From: JAHQVI01 sp963749875 | Lineage (GTDB): Bacteria > Pseudomonadota > Alphaproteobacteria > Rhizobiales > Rhodomicrobiaceae | Assembly: GCA_963749875.1 (NCBI GenBank) | Contig: CAVVOX010000005.1 | Coordinates: forward strand, 124,001-188,000 | Length of the DNA: 64,000 nucleotides | Reading direction: 5' to 3' | Shown: positions 53,748 to 62,790 of the stretch, one piece after another | Position numbering within the stretch: position 1 is the first letter of the stretch | How the letters are laid out: every line of letters starts with the position of its first letter | Translations under genes and position numbers: made by a program | The notes under the pieces: model-generated | Seen by the model: the letters and a program-made list of their open reading frames with translations, nothing else | Databases searched by the model: none | What the model was told of the DNA's origin: nothing

Positions 53748-54956
53748 ATGGATGCGCTGATCTCGGCCCTGCTCTTTTCCGCAGGATACAACACCGCGCT
53801 TGTGACGCTCGGTGCGGCGTTGCTCGGCGCAAGTGCCGGGGCAATCGGCGCATTCATCCTCCTGCGCAAGCGCTCGCTCGTCAGCGACGCGATCAGTCAC
53901 GGAACGCTTCCCGGCCTTGCCGCGGCCTTCATACTGATGGTGGCTCTGGGCGGCGACGGCCGGTTTCTGCCGGGGCTCCTGATCGGAGCGGCGGCGAGTT
54001 CGGCAATCGGGCTGTTTTTCGTCGAGTGGATCGCCCGGCGCACGCGGCTCGGGGAGGACGCCGCGATCGGCGCAGTGCTCTCGGTATTTTTCGGCGCGGG
54101 CGTCGTGCTCATGACCGTGATCCAGACGCTCGAAAGCGGACGGCAGGCCGGCATCGCGACGTTTCTTCTCGGCTCGGCGGCCGGCATGCTGCGGAGCGAG
54201 GCCGAGACGATCGCCGTTGCCGCATTGCTGGCGGGCCTCGCCATATTCGTTCTCCGCCGTCCGTTCACGCTGGTCTGCTTCGATCCCGAATATGCGGCGA
54301 CGAGGGGCATCGATGTCCGCATGACGGATTTCGCCATGATGGGGCTGCTGCTTGCCGTTACGGTGATCGGGCTCAAGGTCGCCGGGCTCGTGCTCATCGT
54401 CGCCCTGACCATCATCCCACCCGTCGCGGCGCGTTTCTGGACCGAGCGGCCGGGCCGCATGGTGCTGATCGCCACGGGCCTCGGCGCGCTCGCCGCCTAT
54501 TTCGGCGCCGCCCTCTCCTCGATTGCGGCGGGCCTTCCGACCGGCGCGCTGATCGTGCTCTGCGCCTTCGCGCTGTTTCTGGTGTCGCTGGTTTTTTCGC
54601 CCGTGCGCGGCCTGCTCGCCACGGCGCTCAGCCGTTATCGCTTTCAGAAGATGGTGCATGAGCGGCAAGGGCTCCTGGCGCTTGCGAGGGGCGAACCTGT
54701 CTACGACGCCTACACGCTGAAGGTTCTGCGCGGCAGAGGCTTCATCCGCCGGGATGGCGTGGCGACGGATGCGGGGCGCGAAGCGGCGGCGTCGGTCGCC
54801 CGCGACGAGGCGCTCTGGAGCCTTTATCGGCGGTTGCACCCGGAAGAGGCGGCGTCGATGGAGCATAGCGGGCTGCTTCCCATCGCCGAGGCCCTGCCGC
54901 CGGACGTGATCGAAGACCTCGACCGCCAGTTCAAGCCGCGGGAGGTCCGGATATGA
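53748..54956 (+). CDS. Metal ABC transporter permease with C-terminal DtxR-like domain (TroC type)
   Basis: 402 residues. Residues about 1-280 are an ABC-3 permease with about eight helices (LLRKRSLVSDAISHGTLPGL, ATRGIDVRMTDFAMMGLLLA, VALTIIPPVAARFWTERPGR). Residues about 290-402 form a cytoplasmic winged-helix-like extension (LKVLRGRGFIRRDGVATDAG, LHPEEAASMEHSGLLPIAEA) like that of TroC/MntC proteins, related to DtxR-family domains. The extension may sense metal at the transporter. It overlaps the second permease by 4 bases. Confidence 0.88.
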   Translation: MDALISALLFSAGYNTALVTLGAALLGASAGAIGAFILLRKRSLVSDAISHGTLPGLAAAFILMVALGGDGRFLPGLLIGAAASSAIGLFFVEWIARRTRLGEDAAIGAVLSVFFGAGVVLMTVIQTLESGRQAGIATFLLGSAAGMLRSEAETIAVAALLAGLAIFVLRRPFTLVCFDPEYAATRGIDVRMTDFAMMGLLLAVTVIGLKVAGLVLIVALTIIPPVAARFWTERPGRMVLIATGLGALAAYFGAALSSIAAGLPTGALIVLCAFALFLVSLVFSPVRGLLATALSRYRFQKMVHERQGLLALARGEPVYDAYTLKVLRGRGFIRRDGVATDAGREAAASVARDEALWSLYRRLHPEEAASMEHSGLLPIAEALPPDVIEDLDRQFKPREVRI

Positions 54957-55888
54957 GCGCCGAATTCCTCCAGCTCAGTCTCGTGCCCATCCTGATCGGC
55001 ACATTTGCATCCGTCGCCTGCGCATTGCTCGGCAACTTCCTTGTCCTTCGGCGGCAGAGCCTGATCGGCGACGCAGTGAGCCATGTGGCGCTGCCCGGCA
55101 TCGTGCTCGCCTTTCTCGTGACCGGAACGATCGCCGCGTGGCCGATGCTGGTCGGCGCCGCCGCGACGGCAATCGTCGCGGTCCTGCTGATCGAGCTGAT
55201 CCGGCGTGTCGGGCGCGTCGAGCCCGGCGCGGCGATGGGCGTCGTCTTCACCGCGCTCTTCGCCGCCGGCGTGCTGCTGCTCGAGCAGAGCGATGCGAGC
55301 TCGGTGCATCTCGATGTCCAGCACGCGCTTTACGGCAATCTGGAAAGTCTGATCTGGATCGCGGCCGAGGACTGGCACGCCCTTTTCGACCAGACGGCCC
55401 TCGCCGAATTGCCGCCCCAGCTTCCCCGGCTCGCGGTCGTTCTGATTGCGGTCGTGCTGTTCCTCATTGTGGCCTGGAAGGAACTGGTGATCGGCACCTT
55501 CGACCCGGAATTCGCCAGAAGCATCGGCGCCCGCCCGACCCTCGCCAGCCTGGCGCTCGTCATCATGGTCGCGGTGGGCGCTGTCGCCGCCTTCGACGCC
55601 GTCGGATCGATCATCGTGATCGCGATGTTCATATGTCCGCCCGCCACAGCGCGGCTGATGACCAATCGTATCGCGCCTCAGGTGGCCTGGAGCGTGGCGA
55701 TTGCCGCCTTCTCCGCGGTGGCGGGGTATGTGCTTGCAGGGTATGGACCGCTCTGGATCGGTGCGAATTCCAGCGTCAGCGCGGCCGGCATGATCGCCAC
55801 GGTTGCGGGCATTCTGATGGGCCTTGCCTGCCTCTTCGGCCCACAGCGCTACGGCTCCTCCGTCGCGGCACGGCGCGCGTTGCGCTAG
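54953..55888 (+). CDS. Metal ABC transporter permease (TroD type)
   Basis: 311 residues, second ABC-3 permease, making a heterodimer with the preceding gene. Conserved segments: LGNFLVLRRQSLIGDAVSHV, FDPEFARSIGARPTLASLAL, VGSIIVIAMFICPPATARLM. The last codons (GCG TTG CGC TAG) coincide with the terminal sequence of the CTAG repeat family, and an IS element begins at the next base. Its stop codon is therefore part of the CTAG target. Confidence 0.9.
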   Translation: MSAEFLQLSLVPILIGTFASVACALLGNFLVLRRQSLIGDAVSHVALPGIVLAFLVTGTIAAWPMLVGAAATAIVAVLLIELIRRVGRVEPGAAMGVVFTALFAAGVLLLEQSDASSVHLDVQHALYGNLESLIWIAAEDWHALFDQTALAELPPQLPRLAVVLIAVVLFLIVAWKELVIGTFDPEFARSIGARPTLASLALVIMVAVGAVAAFDAVGSIIVIAMFICPPATARLMTNRIAPQVAWSVAIAAFSAVAGYVLAGYGPLWIGANSSVSAAGMIATVAGILMGLACLFGPQRYGSSVAARRALR

Positions 55889-56729
55889 AGTCCGTGGACA
55901 ATTATCTCAGTGCGATCACGATAGCGGCAAGGTTGATCGTGGCTTTGTAGCTCAGGTCTGTTTTGTCGTATCGCGTATTCACGGATCGAAAGTCTTTGAT
56001 TTTGCTAAAGTAATTCTCGATGAGATGACGCCACCGATATTTGACCCGATCGTGCGGGATCGGCTGTTTTCGATCCGCTTTTGATGGAATGACGGCCTCC
56101 GCTTCGCGCCTCTCCAGCTCGTCTCGTATAGCGTTATTGTCGAAGGCTTTGTCGCCGAGCAGAGCCTCAAATGTCAGTCCCCCGATAAGGTCCGAGGCAC
56201 CGATGCTGTCATGGCGCTGCCCTGGCCACAAGGAAAAGCGCACGAGATTGCCCAAGGCATCGACCAGCGCCAAAATCTTCGTTGTCAGGCCGCCTTTTGA
56301 GCGGCCGATGGCCTGATCGAGAGTCCCCCTTTTGCGCCGCTTGCCTTCTGATGCACGCTAACGATCGTTCCGTCGATGAGGATATATTCGAAATCGGGCT
56401 CTCCGGACAAGGCATTGAAAATGCGATCGAAAACACCGGCCATCGCCCAACGGCGAAACCGCCGGAAGATGCTGTTCCAAGCCCCAAAGCCAGATGGCAA
56501 ATCCCGCCAGGGTGCGCCGGTACGAACGCGCCACAGCACGGCTTCGAGAAACAGCCGGTTATCCCGAGCCGTCACACCGCAATCGCTCGCCTTGCCCGGC
56601 AAGAGCGGAGCGATAACACTCCATTGAGAATCCGAAAGCACGAAGCGTTCCCAGCGCATGCAAACCTCCCAAAAGGAAGTTTGAATTACTGTTCGAGGAA
56701 AATGTGAATCCCTTGATTGTCCACGGGCC
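55889..56729 (-). mobile_element. IS5/IS427-type insertion sequence, copy 1
   Basis: 841 bp, flanked by CTAG direct repeats (55885-55888 and 56730-56733), the target duplication expected for the IS427 group. Terminal inverted repeats AGTCCGTGGACAAT and GGCCCGTGGACAAT differ at two of 14 positions. Essentially identical to the copy at 61821-62661; one base difference was noticed near the transposase 5' end. Confidence 0.95.
55902..56659 (-). CDS. IS427-group transposase, two frames joined by -1 frameshift (copy 1)
   Basis: OrfA (56659 to 56285) encodes the N-terminal DUF4096-like part: MRWERFVLSDSQWSVIAPLL, then WRVRTGAPWRDLPSGFGAWN. OrfB (to 55902) encodes the DDE catalytic end: ALLGDKAFDNNAIRDELERR, then RVKYRWRHLIENYFSKIKDF. 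A slippery AAAAGGGGG near 56334 lies where reading must move -1 (GAKGG into GTLDQAIGRSKGGLTTKI). This is the normal organisation for the group, so the element is probably active. The catalytic glutamate motif IENYFSKIK is intact. Confidence 0.92.
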
Positions 56730-57540
56730 CTAGATCAACCGACGTTCAACTGGAATCAGTTGAACGTTGAAAAGTTGATTAATCGCAGATATTTCAATGG
56801 CATGATGTGGATCATGCGCAGGGGTGCACCGTGGCGATACCTCCGCCAGACTATGGCAAGTGGAACTCCGTTTACGTCCGTTTCAGGCGCTGGGCGGAGA
56901 TGGGTGTGTGGGATGCGATCCTCGAAACGCTTGTCGAACTGGGGCTCACCGACGACTGGGCTCACATGATGGACAGCACCACCGTTCGCGCTCATGCTCA
57001 GGCAGCGGGCGGAAAAGGGGGATTGATTCAAATGCTCTTGGTCGAAGCCGCGGCGGCTTTTCGACAAAGATCCACGCCCGGTCAGACGGTAAAGGACGCC
57101 CTCTTGGCTTTGTCCTCACAGGCGGCGAAACCTCGGACTATCGCGGCGTAGACGACCTGTTGAAATTGCCGGTCAACAAACCGAAAATCATGTTGGCGGA
57201 CAAAGGGTTTGACAGCGACGACGTTCGATCTGCCCTGCTGATGAAAGGCATTGGACCAGTCATTCCGCCGAAAACAAATCGCAAAGATCCGCCTGCCTGC
57301 GACTTCAAAGCCTACAAGGATCGCAATCGGATCGAGCGCATGTTTGGTAAACTGAAACAGTTCCGGCGCATCGCCACGCGCTATGACAAAACGAAACTGT
57401 CTTACGCTGGATTCCTCGCGCTCGCTGCCGCCCATATCTGGCTACCCGCTTTTGTCAAGCCTAATTCTTAAAGTTAGCGCAACTGTTCCCGCGTTCATCC
57501 CCGCTTTCGCGAGGACATGCGTGAACGCGCGTTGCGTTAG
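56730..57540. repeat. CTAG palindromic repeat split by an IS remnant
   Basis: The left part (56730-56772) is unit 2 (CTAGATCAACCGACGTTCAA ... AAAAGTTGATTA). The right part (about 57464-57540) is the linker TTCTTAAAGTTAGCGCAAC and unit 1. Putting the two together reproduces the layout at 5581-5694, so the sequence between them was inserted into a complete repeat, apparently with a TAA target duplication. Confidence 0.8.
56776..57471 (+). pseudogene. Degraded IS5-family transposase
   Basis: A second, unrelated IS5-like transposase. It begins abruptly inside the N-terminal domain (MMWIMRRGAPWRYL), needs one frame change near 56840 to reach PPDYGKWNSVYVRFRRWAEM, and then a -1 shift at AAAAGGGGG near 57014 to reach ALGRSRGGFSTKIHA. 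The DDE end is readable (MLADKGFDSDDVRSALLMKG, then NRIERMFGKLKQFRRIATRY). The first 50 or so residues and a clear left terminal repeat are missing, so it is inactive. Confidence 0.85.
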
Positions 57541-57908
57541 CGCGACAGCTCGAGTGTCATTTCCTTGCCGCCATAGCCTTCAACCTTGTCATGGGCACGT
57601 ACGATCACGCTGGTGACCTCGGCCGGAATGACGACGCCGCCCAGACTGCGTGTGAACGGTTGCTCGGTCTCGTGGGGATGGAGAAGTACCCGCGTGCCCA
57701 GCACTTTGCCGTCAGGACCGATGACATCCCATTTATCGGCGTATTTGTCCCAACCCGTTTCGTCGGACTTGACCGTGACGTCGAAGCGAAACGTGCCGCC
57801 CGCCTCTTTTTGGACCTTGACGTCCATGACGTCGGCTTTGTCCGCCCACGCCGTGATTGGTGTTGCAAGCGCCAGTGTGAGAGCTGCAAAAAATCCTAAA
57901 GATCTCAT
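57537..57908 (-). CDS. Small exported protein of unknown function
   Basis: 123 residues with a signal peptide (MRSLGFFAALTLALATPITA, cleavage after AWA). The mature part is beta-rich, with KEAGGTFRFDVTVKSDETGW, KYADKWDVIGPDGKVLG and RVLLHPHETEQPF, suggesting an Ig-like or Cu-binding-like sandwich. I do not recognise a named family. The last residue and stop (SR, TAA) lie in the terminal bases of the repeat that ends at 57540. Confidence 0.72.
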   Translation of the reverse strand: MRSLGFFAALTLALATPITAWADKADVMDVKVQKEAGGTFRFDVTVKSDETGWDKYADKWDVIGPDGKVLGTRVLLHPHETEQPFTRSLGGVVIPAEVTSVIVRAHDKVEGYGGKEMTLELSR

Positions 57909-57971
57909 GATCCTTCCCCATCATTCAGATTCCGATCGGAACGATTCAGCCGATCGTCTTAGCCAGCTATG

Positions 57972-59780
57972 TCATTGCGGCCAGACCATGGGCACGAGCG
58001 GCCAAAAAATCTGGATCAATGGAATGCTGATCAAGAGCACCAGCAGCTCCAGCGGCGCGCCAAGCCGCCAATAATCGCCAAAGCGATAGCCGCCCGGCCC
58101 CAGGATCAGCGTATTGTTCTTATGGCCGATCGGCGTGAGCAAGGGGCAGGAGGAGGCGACCGCCACGCCCATGAGGAAGGGATCCGGCGTCAGTGACAGC
58201 TCCCGCGCAATGTCGATCGCGACCGGCGAGGCAATCACCGCGGTAGCCGTGTTGTTGATCACGTCGGCCAGCATCATCGTAATGACCATCAGGGCGATAA
58301 GCACGACGATATGCGAATAGCCGTGGGACAGCGAAACGAGATGCCCCGCGATGAGCGAAGCCCCGCCTGTCATATCGAAGGCCTGCCCGAGCGGAATGAA
58401 GGAGCCGAGGAGAACGATCACCGGCCACTCGATCTGGTCATAGAGCTCCCGTATCGGAACGATGCCCGTAAAGGCATAGAGCGCGACAACGCCGCCAAGC
58501 ACGATCGGAAGCTGCACCAGGCCAGCGCTGGCGAGCAGAATTGCCCCGGCGAAAATGAGCGCCGCCATCCCGGCCTTTTCCCGCCGGATCAACTGCAGTC
58601 CGCGGCCGGCGAGCGGCAGACAGCCCAAATAGCGGGTTGCCTCCGCCAGCGCTTCGGCCGGTCCCATCAGCAGCAGGATGTCGCCCCGGCGAATGATGGA
58701 CTGGCGCAGTCGCGCGCGGATATTCATGCCCCGGCGCGATATGCCGACGAGATTGACGCCGAAACGGCTACGGATCCTTAACTGGCCGATGGTTTGCCCG
58801 TCGACGAAAGCATTTTCGGGCACCACCACTTCGTTCAGCACCAAGTCGGATCGGCTTCGGATTTCGGGCGTCTTTTCGGTGCCCATATATTCCAATCCGA
58901 GCTTGCCGGCGAATTTCTCGATCCCCTCCGGGCGGCCCTGGATAAGCAGCACGTCGCCGATCTGGATCACATCGTCACGATTGATGCTTGGCAGGCGCTG
59001 CTCGTTGCGGATCAGACCGATGATCTGGATTTCGCCGGTTCCCGACAGCGCTTCGAGATCGCCGATCCTGGCGCCGACCGCCTTGCCCTCGTCCTGAATT
59101 TCAAGCTCGGCAAGATAATCGTCCACGTCGAAGAGCTGTCGGGCGGCATTGCCGCGGCGGCGTTCCGATGGGATGAGGCGCCAGCCGATCAATGTGATGA
59201 AGAGAACGCCGGCGGCGGCGCAGGCGGCGCCCACGGGCGCGAAATCGAACATGGTGAACGGCTGGCCGACCGCCTGCCCTCGAAACGTCGCCACGATGAT
59301 GTTCGGCGGTGTGCCGATCAGCGTGACCATGCCGCCGAGGATCGTCGCGAAGGAGAGCGGCATCAGGGTGAGAGCCGGGCTGCGCTTCGCCTTGTTGGCC
59401 GTATCGATGTCGACCGGCATCAGCAGCGCAAGGGCCGCGACATTGTTCATCACGGTGGAGAGCGCGGCCGCGATCGTCGCCATGATGCCGATATGCAGCG
59501 ACACCGGCCGCGACGCCTTGATGATGCGTTTGGTCGCGAGCTCGATGGCGCCGGAGTTCGACAATCCACGGCTGATGACCAGCACCAGCGCGACGATGAT
59601 CGTTGCCGGATGGCCGAAGCCCGAAAACGCCTGATCGACCGGAACGACGCCGAGAAGGAGCGCAGCGATCAGAGCTGAGAACGCCACCAGGTCGTAACGC
59701 CACCGGCCCCAGATCAGCAGCGTCATGACCGAGACCAGAATGGCGAACAACAGGGTTTGGCTTCCGGTCAAGAGATCCAC
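57972..59780 (-). CDS. SLC13-family permease with central RCK_C (TrkA-C) domains
   Basis: About 602 residues from GTG 59780 (a longer frame to 59921 has a non-membrane, unlikely N-terminus). An N-terminal set of about six helices includes LSTVMNNVAALALLMPV, and a C-terminal set includes MLADVINNTATAVIASPVAI, the two pseudo-symmetric NNxA motifs of the CitT/DASS family. Between them (about residues 220-395) are two RCK_C domains (LPSINRDDVIQIGDVLLIQG; LRQSIIRRGDILLLMGPAEA). Such proteins are annotated as sodium/sulfate or dicarboxylate carriers; the substrate is not evident. Confidence 0.88.
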   Translation of the reverse strand: MDLLTGSQTLLFAILVSVMTLLIWGRWRYDLVAFSALIAALLLGVVPVDQAFSGFGHPATIIVALVLVISRGLSNSGAIELATKRIIKASRPVSLHIGIMATIAAALSTVMNNVAALALLMPVDIDTANKAKRSPALTLMPLSFATILGGMVTLIGTPPNIIVATFRGQAVGQPFTMFDFAPVGAACAAAGVLFITLIGWRLIPSERRRGNAARQLFDVDDYLAELEIQDEGKAVGARIGDLEALSGTGEIQIIGLIRNEQRLPSINRDDVIQIGDVLLIQGRPEGIEKFAGKLGLEYMGTEKTPEIRSRSDLVLNEVVVPENAFVDGQTIGQLRIRSRFGVNLVGISRRGMNIRARLRQSIIRRGDILLLMGPAEALAEATRYLGCLPLAGRGLQLIRREKAGMAALIFAGAILLASAGLVQLPIVLGGVVALYAFTGIVPIRELYDQIEWPVIVLLGSFIPLGQAFDMTGGASLIAGHLVSLSHGYSHIVVLIALMVITMMLADVINNTATAVIASPVAIDIARELSLTPDPFLMGVAVASSCPLLTPIGHKNNTLILGPGGYRFGDYWRLGAPLELLVLLISIPLIQIFWPLVPMVWPQ

Positions 59781-60209
59781 CCCGCAAAGCGACAATGCGT
59801 GTCGGTCGATGGCATTAGATGATCCGCGCTGCGCTGGCAACCGCAAGCATTCGACGGCATATTGAGCAAAAAATCTGGCAGTGAACAGGTTAAGGACGGG
59901 TTGAGCCCATGAGGGGCGCAAGGTTCCGATACCGGCGGGAGCCTCGCCATAGTGGTTTTTTTAGCAATATTTTAGGGTCGATCGATCAAAAAATAACGTT
60001 CATATCGCGGTTTTGAGCCGACGCCCCTTGTCATCGGCACCGCCACGGGTTAGATAAACGCATCGACTTTTGGCCGGACGATTGGGCCGAGACACCCTTA
60101 CAGGGTGCGCGTTCAACCTCTCCCCAAATATCGACGAACCGAGTCTGCATATGCCGCCCGCGGTCAGTGCGAACTCATAGAGACGCATCCTGTGAATTAA
60201 GGGACGACG
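59781..60209. other. Upstream region of the permease and cold-shock genes
   Basis: About 430 bases with no gene seen. An AT-rich stretch near 59950-59995 (TTTTTTTAGCAATATTTTAG) probably holds divergent promoters. The remaining 200 bases before csp would be a long leader, common for cold-shock genes. Confidence 0.4.
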
Positions 60210-60420
60210 ATGAATACAGGTACGGTTAAGTTCTACAACGCTCAAAAAGGCTATGGCTTCATTCAGCCCGATAATGGCGGCAAGGACGTGTTCGTTCATG
60301 CCACTGCTCTTGAGCGCGCAGGGACTCCGGAGCTTGTCCGAAGGACAGAAGGTCAGCTTCGATACGCGCGAAGATCAGCGCACCGGCAAGATCGCCGTCG
60401 ACAATATCCAAGCTGCTTAG
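60210..60420 (+). CDS. Cold-shock protein CspA family, frame broken near 60322
   Basis: The first frame gives MNTGTVKFYNAQKGYGFIQP, then DNGGKDVFVHATALERAG with RNP1 (KGYGFIQP) and RNP2 (DVFVH). Removing one G from GCAGGGACTCC at 60319-60327 restores LRSLSEGQKVSFDTREDQRT, then GKIAVDNIQAA and TAG at 60420: 69 residues, the standard length. A GACTC pentamer sits at the break. AAGGGACG precedes the ATG. The TAG stop is also the first bases of the following palindromic repeat. Confidence 0.92.
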
Positions 60421-60546
60421 CGTAACGCGCGTCCGAGCATGTCCCCGCGAAGGCGGGGATGGGCGCGGGAACAGTTGCGCTCGCCTTTTGATATGGATCA
60501 ACTTAACCTCGTCCAAGTGAGTACACTTGAACGAGTGTTGATCTAG
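60417..60546. repeat. CTAG-family palindromic repeat after csp
   Basis: Unit 1 (TTAGCGTAACGCGCGTCC ... AACAGTTGCGCT) then unit 2 (GGATCAACTTAACCTCG ... GTGTTGATCTAG). It starts within the csp stop codon and separates csp from the terminator at 60584. Confidence 0.88.
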
Positions 60547-60583
60547 GCGACGACTTTCGGGCGCGGGCACCCGCGCCAAAAGG

Positions 60584-60613
60584 AAAAGCCGCTCCGATCG
60601 GGGCGGCTTTTTT
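60584..60613 (+). terminator. Strong rho-independent terminator
   Basis: A stem AAAAGCCGCTCC/GGGGCGGCTTTT around a GATC loop, ending in six T, with one G-T style mismatch. A second hairpin (GGCGCGGGCACCCGCGCC) lies just before it. The A-tract on the other side would also let it work in reverse. Most likely the original csp terminator, displaced by the repeat. Confidence 0.85.
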
Positions 60614-60784
60614 CGTCGGGCGGCGTTCCAAGGCCGGCGACGCGATGCGGACTCTCATCCACCGGTCGAAGCGCGATCGCATTAGGACGGGGTGGAGTCG
60701 CCGGAGGCTTTGCGGTATAAGCCCGGTCATTCGGCTCTTTCCGGTCAAGGATGCCGGACCGAGTCACACTGAGACAAGGGGTTC

Positions 60785-60859
<75 letters not shown>

Positions 60860-61004
60860 GCGATCCCGCAGCGCAGCCGATCGCTGAAATGCCGGCCCGA
60901 CAAGGTTCCGGATTCCGGCGTGTAGCGCTTGACGGACCTGACCGTGTGGCTTACATCAATCACTCGCAGTGTGAGCGCATTGCGCCACGCTCGGATGGAT
61001 GTCT

Positions 61005-61081
61005 GGGGGTGTAGCTCAGCTGGTTAGAGTGCCGGCCTGTCACGCCGGAGGTCGCGGGTTCGAGCCCCGTCACTCCCGCCA
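61005..61081 (+). tRNA. tRNA-Asp (anticodon GUC)
   Basis: 77 nt with CCA. The acceptor stem GGGGGTG pairs with CACTCCC (wobble pairs allowed), anticodon stem-loop CCGGCCTGTCACGCCGG, T-arm CGGGTTCGAGCCCCG. A substrate for queuosine and hence for the GluQ-RS encoded at 48798. Confidence 0.95.
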
Positions 61082-61314
61082 TCCCTCGAAGAACGCGTCC
61101 CGCGAACTGTTCCCGCCCGCTCTTCGGCCGCTTCGATAATTTGTGGCGCAAATGCCTCATTCCTTACCGCATCGTGTTCCCGTAAAGGTTGCAGAAACGC
61201 AAATATGCAGCCGCTTAATCAATCCGTAACCCTCAGGCGGTGATCTCGGCAAGGAAAGGTCTGGCCTTTCGATGGATCACGGCATTGCCGGTCTTCTTGC
61301 CTGAAGGTTTTGCG

Positions 61315-61689
61315 ATGAAAAAAGAACTCGCCTCAATGGCCATACTCATTTTTGCCACCGCCCAAACAGCGTCCGCGGACGAGACCGGTCTCGCCGCCAT
61401 CCACGAATTGAAGTATGAAAAGGGACGGCGGGTCTGCATGACGGAACATTTCCACGACGGTGCCGGCACGGGGAAGACGAAGAAGGACGCCGCGCACGCA
61501 GCGCAGCGGTCCTGGATCGACTTTACCGCCTTCGAATATGGCAGCAGCTGGGGCAGCTATAAGCTGGCCGTGAGCAAGACGATGGATTGCAGCGAGGTGG
61601 GCGGCGAATGGTCCTGCATGACCACCGCACGCCCCTGCAAGCGCTACGTCAAGCCGGGGACCCATTACGCCAAGTCGGCCGGGCGCTGA
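61315..61689 (+). CDS. Small exported cysteine-containing protein
   Basis: 124 residues from ATG 61315. Signal peptide (MKKELASMAILIFATAQTAS, cleavage after SADE). The mature protein has four cysteines (RRVCMTEHFHDG, KTMDCSEVGGEWSCMTTARP, CKRYV), likely two disulfides, and a pattern SWIDFTAFEYGSSWGSYKLA seen in small rhizobial exported proteins of unknown function. No partner genes adjacent. Confidence 0.72.
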   Translation: MKKELASMAILIFATAQTASADETGLAAIHELKYEKGRRVCMTEHFHDGAGTGKTKKDAAHAAQRSWIDFTAFEYGSSWGSYKLAVSKTMDCSEVGGEWSCMTTARPCKRYVKPGTHYAKSAGR

Positions 61690-61715
61690 GCGACGCCGGA
61701 AGCGATCGTGCTAGC

Positions 61716-61815
61716 GCACTGACGCATTCACATGGTTCATGCGTCCGCGCCCTAGCTCTTTGTTTATGCATCAATTTTGCCAAACTCCGGCTGTTGCCTC
61801 CGTTTGGATCGATGC
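61716..61815. repeat. 100-bp dispersed repeat, copy 2
   Basis: Matches 11887-11986 over its whole length except two adjacent bases (AC for GT in the loop of GACGCAT/ATGCGTC). It lies 26 bases after the stop of the preceding small gene and two bases before the IS target CTAG. Confidence 0.9.
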
Positions 61816-61820
61816 CCTAG

Positions 61821-62661
61821 GGCCCGTGGACAATCAAGGGATTCACATTTTCCTCGAACAGTGATTCAAACTTCCTTTTGGGAGGTTTGCATGCGCTGGG
61901 AACGCTTCGTGCTTTCGGATTCTCAATGGAGTGTTATCGCTCCGCTCTTGCCGGGCAAGGCGAGCGATTGCGGTGTGACGGCTCGGGATAACCGGCTGTT
62001 TCTCGAAGCCGTGCTGTGGCGCGTTCGTACCGGCGCACCCTGGCGGGATTTGCCATCTGGCTTTGGGGCTTGGAACAGCATCTTCCGGCGGTTTCGCCGT
62101 TGGGCGATGGCCGGTGTTTTCGATCGCATTTTCAATGCCTTGTCCGGAGAGCCCGATTTCGAATATATCCTCATCGACGGAACGATCGTTAGCGTGCATC
62201 AGAAGGCAAGCGGCGCAAAAGGGGGACTCTCGATCAGGCCATCGGCCGCTCAAAAGGCGGCCTGACAACGAAGATTTTGGCGCTGGTCGATGCCTTGGGC
62301 AATCTCGTGCGCTTTTCCTTGTGGCCAGGGCAGCGCCATGACAGCATCGGTGCCTCGGACCTTATCGGGGGACTGACATTTGAGGCTCTGCTCGGCGACA
62401 AAGCCTTCGACAATAACGCTATACGAGACGAGCTGGAGAGGCGCGAAGCGGAGGCCGTCATTCCATCAAAAGCGGATCGAAAACAGCCGATCCCGCACGA
62501 TCGGGTCAAATATCGGTGGCGTCATCTCATCGAGAATTACTTTAGCAAAATCAAAGACTTTCGATCCGTGAATACGCGATACGACAAAACAGACCTGAGC
62601 TACAAAGCCACGATCAACCTTGCCGCTATCGTGATCGCACTGAGATAATTGTCCACGGACT
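61821..62661 (+). mobile_element. IS5/IS427-type insertion sequence, copy 2
   Basis: 841 bp in opposite orientation to copy 1, with CTAG duplications at 61817-61820 and 62662-62665. The right CTAG is also the outer end of a complete palindromic repeat. Terminal repeats as in copy 1. Confidence 0.95.
61891..62648 (+). CDS. IS427-group transposase, two frames joined by -1 frameshift (copy 2)
   Basis: OrfA 61891-62265 and OrfB in the -1 frame to 62648; both translate to the same residues as copy 1. The slippery AAAAGGGGG lies at about 62217-62225. The ATG at 61891 is preceded by GGGAGG. Because the two copies are practically identical, at least one insertion is recent. Confidence 0.92.
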
Positions 62662-62790
62662 CTAGCGCAACGCGCGCCCAAGCATGTCCCCGCGAAGGCG
62701 GGATGAACGCGGGAACAGTTGCGCTCGTCTTTTGAAATAGATCAACTTAACCTCGTCCAAGTGATTCCACTTGAACGAGGGTTGATCTAG
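62662..62790. repeat. CTAG-ended palindromic repeat, the most complete copy
   Basis: 129 bp with CTAG at both ends. Unit 1 is CTAGCGCAACGCGCGCCC ... GGAACAGTTGCGCT; then a short linker CGTCTTTTGAAA; unit 2 is TAGATCAACTTAACCTCG ... GAGGGTTGATCTAG. Its right end touches the metC stop codon, and its left end is the IS target. Confidence 0.92.

Noticed and set aside
51752..55888. Naming the transporter znuABC (zinc only)
   Set aside because: Two permeases, a TroA-type binding protein without a His loop, the DtxR-like extension and a Mur-like box fit TroABCD/MntABCD better.
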